Shown here in pieces: positions 1-8,583 of a stretch of 64,000 nucleotides of DNA. The stretch spans positions 23,812,022-23,876,021 of the forward strand of contig OX578150.1 in assembly GCA_951213105.1 (NCBI GenBank). The letters are read 5' to 3'. Position 1 is the first letter of the stretch. Each line of letters opens with the position of its first letter. Source of the DNA: Amaurobius ferox (Eukaryota > Arthropoda > Arachnida > Araneae > Amaurobiidae). Below the pieces are notes generated by a model. The model searched no databases. It was not told the DNA's origin and saw nothing but the letters and a program-made list of their open reading frames with translations. Both the position numbers and the translations under genes were made by a program.

Positions 1-721
1 AGAACAGCGACGCCCGCCGCCCACAGAATATTTATTATTTTTCCAAAAGAGAACCGGCCAAGGTTGTTACATTGGCGAACATAAAATCTCGCACCATTTG
101 GCGAGAAAACAATACAAAAACATCCGCAACAACAGCGGGGAAACAGGATAAATTAATTTAGTAAAAATTTAGTACAAAATCCGCAGAATGCGGGAAGGGA
201 CTCGAGGAATGAGGAGTGCCAACAACAATTGGTCATTATTTAAGCGAACACTCCCTTGCCAGGAGAATGCACAAGATGTAAATATATTTACAAGGATAAT
301 ATATACAACTATAATTACATTTCATATCAATAATATACAACTATATACATTTATACATCTTATGCCTTATGTACATTATATATCTTATGTACACTATATA
401 CAATAGAATCGTAATATGTGGGGATCAAATAACAATTATATACAATTTACAAATATCAATTTAATAAAACCCTTTTGCGGAATCCAAAATTCCTACAACA
501 ATAGTGAAACAGTCATCATAAATTTACACATATATATTACAATTTAGACATATATACGGAAAAGCCTACACCACAAGCACTAATCAACTGTATTATAGTA
601 TTTTAGTATTTTAATGGAAGCCGGCTCATAACAAGAATTTGACTAACTGGGGAGGAGTATAATGAACCATAGAAATTTAACTACGGCTTGCAAAATCTAT
701 TTTACACTTTTAACCTATTAA
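1..721. other. Unassigned AT-rich sequence
   Basis: I see no coding frame with a recognisable domain here. The stretch is AT-rich, with short repeats of the type ttatgtacattata near 360-405. The short plus-strand frame at 188-406 is low-complexity and has no homology I can recognise. It is probably UTR or degenerate transposon sequence. Confidence 0.4.
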
Positions 722-818
722 CTAATGTGGCGGATCGCCATCCTCACAGATCTCTTTGGAGACCTGTACACAGGCCTGAACTAATGCAGTGGACGAGGAG
801 CTAGCCACTACCCTGTCA
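722..818 (-). pseudogene. Possible C-terminal tail of a LINE RNase H frame
   Basis: Read on the minus strand, this stretch is open for about 31 codons and ends at a TAG, with the peptide starting SDRVVASSSS and ending EDGDPPH. The 12 bases gacagggtagtg coding DRVV also occur at 53,921-53,933, where LINE C2's RNase H frame reads WFDRVV and is then cut off by 28S sequence. I infer that this is the tail missing from C2-type elements, interrupted here by family E. The evidence is short, so the call is tentative. Confidence 0.25.
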
Positions 819-2190
819 CTTCGATGGAGGACCCTACCTCCTGACCTAGGAAGGTTTAGAGGATTTAGTGGTAGGGCTCCGACTCTACTATCTAACTTGG
901 CCGCCGCCGAGGGGGCGGACCTAGGGAAACAGGCGCAGAACGAAGGCCCCGCCGAATCTTGATCCGCGACTCCGCGAAGAGGCACAGGAGGCGCCGCTGT
1001 CGTGGTGGATCCCCCGACCGCCAGTGATGGTTCATTAGGAACACTAGTTTATTGTTACAGCACTTGTATGCGACATTTTAAAAAAACAATGGCTCTCTTT
1101 TCTGTTTTGACAGATTCTACTTGGGTCTGTTGACAGTTCTTACAGTGCAGTGATTACTGTTTTATTGATTGTTCGCTAACAGTTGTTCATGAGAGTTTTA
1201 TGAGTTGTTGAGGATTGTAGTTCATGCTGGGCGTTGTGAATGTTCACTGGCAGTTCGCACTGAGGTTCTTACTGCTGCGAGAACCGAATGATTTCTGAGC
1301 ATTTTGTCGGTGCAAGTCTTGTTCACTGAAAGTTCACAGTGGACTAGGTCTTGTTAATTGATGCTGTGTTGTTGGGTTTGGGCTGCCACTGAGTTTAGGT
1401 CGTGCTTGAGCATTATTGTTCGTGCTGGTATGAGAACTGGTTGATTTCTGAGCATAGTTGTTTGTTGTTCTGGGCTTGTTCACTGATAGTTCACGGTGGA
1501 CAGAGTCTTTTTGGTTGATGCATAGTTGCTGAGTTGGGCTCCCATAGAGCTTTAGGACCTGCTGGGGTTCTAGAGTCCGTGCTGGTGTGAGAACTGGCTG
1601 ATTTCTGTGCATTGTTGCTGCCGCTGTGCATTGTTGCTGCCGCTGAGCTTTTAGGTCATGCATGAGCTCTGAAGTCCGTGGCTGTGTAAGAGTTGAGTGA
1701 TTACTGAGCTTTGTTATTGGTGCATGGTTTGTTCACTGAGAGTTCTCGAGACTTGTTCACTGGAAATTCACTTTAGGACACTCTGGAGCACTAGCGTGGA
1801 GCACTAGCGTTGGTTGCGTGACACTTTGAGGTTGCGACTTGAGCACTGGTTTCTGAGCCCTTGTTTGTAACACTTTTAGGGTCTCGCTTGCTAGGCACTG
1901 GCTATTTGCCAACACTTGGAATGTTCGTGTGGCTAGATTGTGACACTATAGGGTTTGATTTCTGAGCTCTTTCTGAGCACTGATTTCTGAGCGATTTCTG
2001 TGTGTTGGCGCTAGAGGATTCGAGTCAGCACTAAGAATGTTCGTGTGGCTCGTTCTTGAGGCGATTTCTGAGCATTCTCTGCTTGCTGATGAAGTTCGTA
2101 GGGTTAAGTCGTAGCTCCGGGAGATGTTCTAGCTTGGACCTTGACACTACGAGAGTTCTTGCTGCACTAAATGTTCGAGTAGCTGGATTG
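819..2190 (-). mobile_element. Family E LINE-like fragment, copy 1 (3' region, 5'-truncated)
   Basis: Positions 819-1060 closely match 32,634-32,860, where the second copy has clean target-site duplications. In both copies the minus-strand 3' end is CGAAG followed by unrelated flanks, which fixes the element end. On the minus strand there is an AATAAA at 1048-1053, then a GC-rich module of about 230 nt that ends the element. The upstream part, 1200-2190, is built of degenerate repeats of about 150 bp. Its far end is placed near 2190 by similarity to the 5' end of copy 2, so that border is soft. No RT or EN domain is present, and I take it as a 3' fragment of an R1-type LINE or a non-autonomous derivative. 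The frames at 722-985 and 1334-1663 are not a gene. Confidence 0.55.
1289..1740. repeat. Degenerate tandem repeat, period about 150 bp
   Basis: The motif tgatttctgagc or a near variant starts units at 1289, 1442, 1600 and 1698, and each is followed by similar words such as gttcactgatagttcac and gtgagaactgg. The spacings of 153, 158 and 98 bp suggest two full units and a shortened one. Within the third unit the words gcattgttgctgccgct are repeated back to back. It lies inside family E. Confidence 0.6.
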
Positions 2191-2225
2191 GAACTCTTTG
2201 GTTAGGTACTAGGTTGCGTTACTTA

Positions 2226-2546
2226 CTGGCCAGATAATAGTTGTTGATGTTGTTGAAACCCAGACCGTCCGACCTACCAGAAAGGTGTAAGGTAACTGTT
2301 TGGACGGTCGGGAAGTGCCACCCAATTTAGACCGGAACCCAGTGGGGGAGGCATCCACAGGGACCGTACCCTCCTTCCCCTACCACCAACCTCTCGGAAG
2401 GACTTTCGGACCCACATGTTTAACGTGATCGTACTCCGCATGAACACGGCGGCAGTTTTGGCAGTGGCTGGAATCGAACCCGGGCCTACCGAGTGCGACT
2501 CCAGCGCGCTAACCAATGGGCTACCGCGCCCCTGGCCAGATAATAG
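2226..2546 (-). mobile_element. tRNA-derived SINE with 15-bp target-site duplication
   Basis: The SINE body is 2241-2531 on the minus strand, flanked by perfect 15-bp direct repeats ctggccagataatag at 2226-2240 and 2532-2546. Its head, from 2531 downward, reads like a tRNA: an A box near tagcccattggttagc and a B box ggttcgattcc at about 2471-2481, as expected for an internal RNA polymerase III promoter. The body has no coding potential. The 3' end reads ggacggtctgggtttc and then a short caacaacatcaacaac tail. That terminal block resembles the 3' ends of the LINEs at 43,999, 22,694 and especially 63,714, which suggests that the SINE borrows their reverse transcriptase. The intact TSD and boxes suggest a fairly recent insertion. 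Confidence 0.85.
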
Positions 2547-2917
2547 TGAAACAATTCATACAATAGATTGATGGTTAAAGACAGAATATATTATAATACT
2601 ATATTTACAATAATATGAGACATTAAATTGATACGTGACATCTACTATGGGACAATACGTGACATCATAATGATTGTATAAACAATATGATACAGGATAT
2701 TAATCAGGATTTATTATGATACTTTGAGTTGGTGATGTGTGACATTATTAATGATACTAGATAATATTTATGATACAATATGTGACATTATATGATACAA
2801 AAATTGATGAGATGTACTTTAACAATATTTACAGTGTATTCTTTCTGTGTTGTGTGTGTTGTGACTGGTGAGTGTTTTTGTGGGTGAAGATTCTAGAAGA
2901 TTGAGACCATGGGTTGG
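2547..2917. other. AT-rich flank and probable 3' UTR of LINE D
   Basis: No gene is seen here. The words gtgacat or acgtgacat recur between 2634 and 2790 in a weak irregular repeat. The sequence from about 2830 to 2917 follows the RNase H stop of LINE D and is probably its 3' UTR. I cannot place its exact end because I find no poly(A) or TSD. Confidence 0.4.
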
Positions 2918-3925
2918 TTATGTGGTTTTGTAAATGACATGTTGGTTTTCGAAGACGTAGGCCATGGATCTGTTGATTTTGGAGATTATATATGGGTTCT
3001 CTGCTGCTTTTGTGATCCATGCTTGAAAATTTTGAAGAGCTGGTTCCTTTATGTGGTGTTGTGTTGTTAGTGGGCAGTTAAAAACGTAGTGGGTTGAATT
3101 ACCCTCCCCGGTTCCGCATTCGCAGTCCGGTGAGGGAATTTTCCCAATTCTGTGTTGATAGGACGGGAATGGTCCATGATTAGTTAGGAACCAGGAGAAG
3201 TAATTATTGGGAGAGCAGAAGGTTCTTGACGGTTTTTGGAGTAAGGAGTGGGTAAACCTCCCCTTGGTCTCTATTTGCCACGACTGTGTCCATTCTGATT
3301 GAGTGCTTTGCCTCATTTGGTATCTCAGATAGGATTTAGGAAGTTTTATTGCCTCTGATTCTGTTGATCTTATTTGATTTTCGTCGTTAGCCGTGGCAAC
3401 TGCTAGTTTGTCTGCAGCTTCATTACCTGTTATTCCAACGTGAGCCTTTACCCAACGTATTCTGATGTTTTTGTGGCCTGTTTTTAATAGTGCTTTTCTT
3501 ACATGTAGGAGCAGCTTAGATTGGTATGTCGTGTTGTTGAGGATGGCCTGTATGCTTGATTGGCTGTCTGTATGAATTATGGTTTTTGTTTTACTGATTT
3601 GGGTGCACTTTATTGCTTTGTAGATAGCGAATAATTCGGCCTGGAAGATGCTGTTGGTGTTGTGTAGCTTGTTTGACCATGTGTTATGTGTGTTAGGATT
3701 GTTAATTTCGTAGACGCAATAGGCTGAGGCTACTCCCTTGTCTGATTTCGAGCCATCAGTGTAGATGTTGTGGGTGGGTGAGAAGTTTGAATGGGATGTG
3801 AATTGGTTATAAGTTATTGAGGGAGGGAAGTACCAGATTTTGTACTTTTGTTCGAAGTCTGAGGGGTTTAGTGTGGCACCTTTATGGATAACTGGGGTTT
3901 GTAGTTGCATAAGCTTCTGAATCAC
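2918..3925 (-). CDS. LINE D ORF2 C-terminal part: RNase H domain
   Basis: The frame of about 335 codons begins just after the RT, with the linker QKLMQLQTPVIHKG. It holds an RNase HI fold: YTDGSK near residue 57, AELFAIYKAI, then THTDSQSS-like IHTDSQSS, and WVKAHVGITGNEAADKLA near residue 160. This gives the D-E-D-D catalytic set, which degrades RNA in the RNA-DNA hybrid during target-primed reverse transcription. A Cys-His cluster (CECGTGEG, then HYVFNC) follows near residue 275, as is usual at the end of such ORF2 proteins. It is out of frame with the RT block upstream because of a 1-nt difference near 3950. The catalytic residues look intact. Confidence 0.85.
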   Translation of the reverse strand: MIQKLMQLQTPVIHKGATLNPSDFEQKYKIWYFPPSITYNQFTSHSNFSPTHNIYTDGSKSDKGVASAYCVYEINNPNTHNTWSNKLHNTNSIFQAELFAIYKAIKCTQISKTKTIIHTDSQSSIQAILNNTTYQSKLLLHVRKALLKTGHKNIRIRWVKAHVGITGNEAADKLAVATANDENQIRSTESEAIKLPKSYLRYQMRQSTQSEWTQSWQIETKGRFTHSLLQKPSRTFCSPNNYFSWFLTNHGPFPSYQHRIGKIPSPDCECGTGEGNSTHYVFNCPLTTQHHIKEPALQNFQAWITKAAENPYIISKINRSMAYVFENQHVIYKTT

Positions 3926-3941
3926 TATGATTTCTTGGATT

Positions 3942-6197
3942 TTAATGTTTATGGGGGTGAATTCCTGTTATGATATTAAGGGCTGCGTGGGAAATTTTTC
4001 TATATGCTCTACTGACGGCTCTAAGATAGTAGCTTTGAATTGACTGTAGATTGGCTCTTTTTATTGCATTAATGTTAGTTGCCCAGACAGAGGCTCCATA
4101 TGTTATTATTTTTTCTATCACTATGTGGTACCAATTTTTTAACATTGTGTTTCTTATTCCCCACGTTGTAGGTGCAAATTTCTTTATGTCATTTGTTATT
4201 ACTTGGATTTTCTTTTTGATGTGATTAATGTGGTTGGTCCAAATAAGTGTGTTATCTATGTGTATGCCTAGGTATTTTATACTTTTAACTATTTTGATGT
4301 TGGTGCCGTTGAGTTTAATGCAGGGGGATCTGTTAAGTAATTTAGGGTTGCCAAAAATTGTCGCCTCGGTTTTTTGGTGGGAGATCTTCAGGTTGAGCCC
4401 GTCGATACAATTTTGAAAAAGGGACAGTGCTGTGTCTGTGGTGTTTTCTAGATGTTGCCTTGTCTTCCCAGATGTTAGGAGCAGGAAGTCGTCTGCGTAA
4501 GCTGTTATATGAGTGTTATGCAAATTTTGAAAGGATTTTAGAATATTATCTACAACTATAGTCCAGAGGAGTGGGCCTAGGCAGGAGCCTTGCGGCGTTC
4601 CCTTGTCGATTCTGTAGAGAGTGCTGCCCAGGCCGTCCTCCAGGATGACGCCTCTGTCTGTTAGGAAAGATGATACTAGATTATAAAGTGTGTCTGGAAT
4701 GTTTATGTTGTTGAGGCTATTCAGGAGTTCGCGCCAGCCTATGTTGTCAAAGGCATTAGTGATGTCTAGAGAGACCATGGCTGTGTAGTGTTTTTGTGTT
4801 ATTTTGTTTTCGTTGACTATGGTGAGGGCTCTATTTATAGCCCCGATTGTTGATTTGTTCTTCCTGAAGCCGTACTGGTGTTCCGAGAGTTTGTGGTTGG
4901 CTTCTAGGAAGTGCTGCAGACTGTTATTGATGAGTCTCTCTAGTAACTTGCCGATAGTGGGGAGTAGGTGTATTGGACGGTATGAAGTTGGAAGGCTTGG
5001 GTCTTTGTTTGGTTTGTTGAAAAATATGATGTTTCCAATTTTCCAGGCCGACGGGAAGAGGTTATATTGTATACATTTATTGAAGAGAGTGGTTAGGAAG
5101 TTACTGTTAATTTTATGAATTTCCTTTAGGAGGATTGTGTCTAGGCCGTCTGGGCCTGGTGCTTTGTTATTGTTTCGCTCTCTCAGTATGTTTGTGACCT
5201 CGGACTTGTTTGTTTGTTGGTCCGAGTCTGTGTGTGTACCAGCATATGGGGGGTGGGGTGGTGGTGTTGTGGTGTGATCTGTTCTGTATATTGTGTTTGC
5301 GAGCTGTTTGAGTGTTTCCATGTTGTTTGTTGGGTTTCCATAGCTGGTTTTTACTTTTAGTGTTGACGGACAGAATTTGGAAAATATGAAGTGGAAGGAG
5401 CGGCCGTACTTGTCGGATTGAGTACTACAGAATTTGATCCAGGCGTCTCTCTTCGTCTGGAGGATAAGCTTTTTGTAGTTTGCTTTTTCTTTTCTATACT
5501 TTTCCTTGGATTCCTCGTTGCTGGAGGCTGATTTCGACCTTCTGAAGAGGGCCTTAAGCCTGTTGCGTTTACTCTTTAATGTTTGGTTCCACCAGGTAAG
5601 TTTGGGCTGGTGGTTGATGTTCTTTTTCTTAAGTGTCTTGTTGCAGACGTTTTTTATTTCCTCTGTTATTTCGTTTACTAGATCGTTTAATTGATCCTTA
5701 CCTGGTGTTGCCTGGAGTTTTTGGATATATGTGGACAGGATGGGTTTGATGCTATGTCTAAATTTGGCGAGGTTAGTGTTTTTAGTTCTATATCTGAGAC
5801 GATCGTTCTTCGGCGAGGGAGCAGTAAGGGTGATTTCAATATACTTATGGTCACTTAAGGATTCGTCTTCCAAGACTTCCCATGTTGAGAGGAGATTGAA
5901 GAGAGACGTGGAGCAAAGGGACAGGTCCGGCCAGCCTGAGGGGTTGAGTGTGGCACCTTTGTGGATAGCTGGGATTTGTAGCTGCATTAATTTTTGAGTG
6001 GTTATTATTTCCTTGATTTTAATGTTTATGGGTGGGATTCCTGTTATGACGTTAAGGGCGGCGTGTGAGGTTTTCTTGTATGCCCTGTTGACGGCTCTGA
6101 GGTAGTGGCTTTGAATTGATTGTAGGCTGGCTCTTTTTATTGCATTTATGTTGGCTGCCCAGACAGAGGCTCCATAGGTTATTATTTTCTCTATCAC
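3942..6197 (-). CDS. LINE D chimeric frame: RT end of copy A fused to EN end plus RT of copy B
   Basis: The first 90 or so residues are the end of the copy A reverse transcriptase (EKIITYGASVW to IHKGATLNPS). Without a break the frame then enters the second half of an AP endonuclease (GWPDLSLC, ending SDHKYIE) and a complete RT with RPIHLLPTIGKLLE, QYGFRKNKST, LDITNAFDN, GTPQGSCLGP and the catalytic AYADDFLLL. The joint is at about 5936-5940 and looks like a simple join with at most a 2-base overlap. The EN half lacks the N-terminal catalytic part, so only the RT could be active. The frame ends early at 3942 because of a 1-nt insertion relative to copy A. It would begin at a GTG behind a nonsense codon, so it is probably not a natural start. 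Confidence 0.85.
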   Translation of the reverse strand: MIEKIITYGASVWAANINAIKRASLQSIQSHYLRAVNRAYKKTSHAALNVITGIPPINIKIKEIITTQKLMQLQIPAIHKGATLNPSGWPDLSLCSTSLFNLLSTWEVLEDESLSDHKYIEITLTAPSPKNDRLRYRTKNTNLAKFRHSIKPILSTYIQKLQATPGKDQLNDLVNEITEEIKNVCNKTLKKKNINHQPKLTWWNQTLKSKRNRLKALFRRSKSASSNEESKEKYRKEKANYKKLILQTKRDAWIKFCSTQSDKYGRSFHFIFSKFCPSTLKVKTSYGNPTNNMETLKQLANTIYRTDHTTTPPPHPPYAGTHTDSDQQTNKSEVTNILRERNNNKAPGPDGLDTILLKEIHKINSNFLTTLFNKCIQYNLFPSAWKIGNIIFFNKPNKDPSLPTSYRPIHLLPTIGKLLERLINNSLQHFLEANHKLSEHQYGFRKNKSTIGAINRALTIVNENKITQKHYTAMVSLDITNAFDNIGWRELLNSLNNINIPDTLYNLVSSFLTDRGVILEDGLGSTLYRIDKGTPQGSCLGPLLWTIVVDNILKSFQNLHNTHITAYADDFLLLTSGKTRQHLENTTDTALSLFQNCIDGLNLKISHQKTEATIFGNPKLLNRSPCIKLNGTNIKIVKSIKYLGIHIDNTLIWTNHINHIKKKIQVITNDIKKFAPTTWGIRNTMLKNWYHIVIEKIITYGASVWATNINAIKRANLQSIQSYYLRAVSRAYRKISHAALNIITGIHPHKH

Positions 6198-6206
6198 TAT
6201 GTGGTA

Positions 6207-7382
6207 TCAGTCTTTTAACATTATGTTTTTAATACCCCACGTTGTAGGTGCGAATTTCTTTATGTCGTTAGTGATTACTTGTATCTTATTCTTGATGTAT
6301 TTAATGTGGTTGGTACAAATGAGTGTGTTGTCTATGTGAATACCCAGATATTTTATGCTTTTGACTATTTTTATGTTTGTGCCATTAAGTTTAATACAGG
6401 GGATTCTGTTTAATAATTTCGGGTTGCCAAATATTGTCGCCTCGGTTTTTTGATGTGAGATCTTCAAGTTAAGCCCGTTGATGCAATTTTGGAATAGGGA
6501 CAGTGCTGTGTCGGTGGTGTTCTCGAGAAGATGCCTTGACTTCCCAGATGTTAGTAGCAGGAAGTCGTCGGCGTATGCTGTGATGTTTGTTTTTTTCAAA
6601 TTTTGGAAAGATTTCAGAATATTGTCAGCCACTATGGTCCATAGAAGTGGGCCAAGGCAGGAGCCTTGTGGCGTTCCCTTGTCTATTCTATAGAATGAGC
6701 TGCCTTGGCCATCTTCCAGGATGACGCCTCTGTCTGTTAGAAATGAAGAAACTAGATTGTATAGTGTGTCAGGTATGTTTATGTTGTTGAGGAGTTCGCG
6801 CCAGCCTATGTTGTAAAAGGCATTAGTGATGTCTAGAGAGACCATTGCTGTGTAATGTTTGTGTATGGTTTTGTTTTCATTTACGATTGTAAGGGCCCTG
6901 TTGATTGCCCCAATTGTGGATCTGTTTTTCCTGAAGCCGTATTGGTGTTGGGAAAATTTGTGGTTGGCTTCCAGGAAGTGTTGAAGTCTGTTGTTGATCA
7001 GTCTCTCTAGTAGCTTGCCTATAGTGGGGAGAAGGTGGATTGGGCGGTATGATGATGGGAGGCTAGTGTCTTTGTTGGGCTTGTTGAAGTAGATTATGTT
7101 ACCTATTTTCCAGGCCGACGGGAAGAGGTTAAATTGGATGCATTTATTGAATAGGATAGTGAGGAAGTTGCTATTGATCTTGTGGATTTCTTTGAGTAGA
7201 ATTGTGTCTAGGCCGTCTGGGCCTGGAGCTTTGTTGTTTCGCTCTCTCAGTATGTTGGTGACTTCGGACTTGTTGGTTTGTTGGTCCGAGACTGTGTGCG
7301 TGCCAGCATACGGCGGATTGGTTGGCGTCGTGTTATGATCTGTTCCGTAAATCGTGTTTGTGAGCTGTATGAGTGTTTTCAT
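6207..7382 (-). CDS. LINE D reverse transcriptase, copy A
   Basis: This is an RT domain of about 390 codons, very similar to copy B: NKAPGPDGLD, RPIHLLPTIGKLLE, QYGFRKNRST, LDITNAFYN, GTPQGSCLGP and AYADDFLLL are all in order. In the LDITNAF motif the following Asp seen in copy B is Tyr here (FYN against FDN). The frame stops at a TGA (6207-6209) where the other copies have the Trp of DWYHIVIEK. This is a single nonsense change, and the same frame then continues into the chimeric frame to the left. It lies 35 nt after the EN frame but in a different frame, because about 11 nt are missing near 7470. Confidence 0.85.
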   Translation of the reverse strand: MKTLIQLTNTIYGTDHNTTPTNPPYAGTHTVSDQQTNKSEVTNILRERNNKAPGPDGLDTILLKEIHKINSNFLTILFNKCIQFNLFPSAWKIGNIIYFNKPNKDTSLPSSYRPIHLLPTIGKLLERLINNRLQHFLEANHKFSQHQYGFRKNRSTIGAINRALTIVNENKTIHKHYTAMVSLDITNAFYNIGWRELLNNINIPDTLYNLVSSFLTDRGVILEDGQGSSFYRIDKGTPQGSCLGPLLWTIVADNILKSFQNLKKTNITAYADDFLLLTSGKSRHLLENTTDTALSLFQNCINGLNLKISHQKTEATIFGNPKLLNRIPCIKLNGTNIKIVKSIKYLGIHIDNTLICTNHIKYIKNKIQVITNDIKKFAPTTWGIKNIMLKD

Positions 7383-7417
7383 GTTGTTTGTTGGATTGCC
7401 GTAGCTGGTTGTTACTT

Positions 7418-8548
7418 TTAGTGTTGACGAACAGAATTTTGAAAAGATGAAGTGGAAGGGGCGGCCGTATTTGTCGGACAGAATTTAATCCATGCGTCTC
7501 TCTTAGTCTGTAGTATGGCCTTCTTGTAGAGTGATTTTTCTCTTCTGTACTTGCTCCTGTCTTCTTCGCTGCTCGAATCAGATTTCGCCCTTCTGAAGAG
7601 GGCTGTGAGCTTATTACGATTGATTTTTAGTGTTTGGTTCCACCAGGTAAGTTTAGGTTGATGGTTTATGTTCTTTTTCTTAAGTGTTTTATTGCATATG
7701 TTTTTAAACTCTTCTGTAATGTCGTTGACTAGATCGTTCAGTTGCTCCTTTCCTGGTGTAGCCTGGAGTTTTTCAATAAAGGTGGACAATAAGGGTTTTA
7801 TATGGAGTCTGAATTTGGATAAGTTAGTGTTCTTCGTTCTGAATCTTTGGCGGTTTAGCTTAGGGGGGGAGACGTTAAGGGTTATTTCGATATATCTGTG
7901 ATCACTTAGGGATTCGTCATCTAGCACTGACCATGTCGATATGAGGTTGTAGAGGGACAGGTCCGGCCAGCCTCTTATGTGTGTTGCTTGGAATGTTAGC
8001 TGCGAGGAGGGGTCGTTAAGGACTATCAAATCCAGGTGGCTTATTAGCTCCTGCATTTGTTCTCCTCGCTCGTCTTCCGTGTCGTAGCCCCAGCGTGCGC
8101 TGTGTGCGTTAAAATCTCCGAGGAGAAGAAGCCTTGTGTTGTGTATTGTACTGTTGTCTGTCCAGGCTGAGAGAGCTGTGGTCATGTCGTGAGATGGAGG
8201 TATGTAGGTGTTTCCGAGTGTGAATGTGTGTGTAGGTAGTGAGATGTTTATGAAAATGCTATCCATGTTTGTTATGGCTTGTATGTGGTTTATATTGTTG
8301 TCAGTAATTATTATATGGCAGTTATTGTTGAGAGAAGAGTAGACCGGCCAGTGTCTTGGGAAGCCGTAGAGGTGGTTATCTTCGTTCATGTAGGCGTCTT
8401 GCAGACAGGCCATCGCGTATTCTTTGTCGTGTAGTGTTGTTGCTGCTAGGGCTGTGGCTGCTCTATTATTCTGAAGGTTGATCTGTAAGATTTTAGTGTT
8501 GTGTGTCAGTTGTGTTTGTGTGGTGTTTGGTAGGAGAGAGCCTGGCAT
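7418..8548 (-). CDS. LINE D ORF2 start: AP endonuclease
   Basis: The frame begins MPGSLLPNTT, 36 nt after the ORF1 stop. The endonuclease starts at KILQINLQNNRAAT and has a glutamine-aspartate patch (CLQDAY), LLGDFNAHSARWGYD near residue 142 and SDHRYIEIT near residue 228. The last two are the Mg-binding and catalytic blocks of AP-like nucleases, which nick target DNA for target-primed reverse transcription. After the EN comes the basic, Trp-rich linker TWWNQTL. The last 20 or so residues are shifted out of frame relative to copy B (WIKFCSTQSDK there), so EN and RT are separated by a small deletion at about 7470. The EN itself looks intact. Confidence 0.88.
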   Translation of the reverse strand: MPGSLLPNTTQTQLTHNTKILQINLQNNRAATALAATTLHDKEYAMACLQDAYMNEDNHLYGFPRHWPVYSSLNNNCHIIITDNNINHIQAITNMDSIFINISLPTHTFTLGNTYIPPSHDMTTALSAWTDNSTIHNTRLLLLGDFNAHSARWGYDTEDERGEQMQELISHLDLIVLNDPSSQLTFQATHIRGWPDLSLYNLISTWSVLDDESLSDHRYIEITLNVSPPKLNRQRFRTKNTNLSKFRLHIKPLLSTFIEKLQATPGKEQLNDLVNDITEEFKNICNKTLKKKNINHQPKLTWWNQTLKINRNKLTALFRRAKSDSSSEEDRSKYRREKSLYKKAILQTKRDAWIKFCPTNTAAPSTSSFQNSVRQH

Positions 8549-8583
8549 TCAGAGTCTAGGAATCTCTCTGTTGGGCACGGATT

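Noticed and set aside
2460..2531. A functional tRNA gene
   Set aside because: The A and B boxes are present but the tRNA-like head runs into a SINE body with a TSD and a LINE-like tail, so it is a tRNA-derived SINE.
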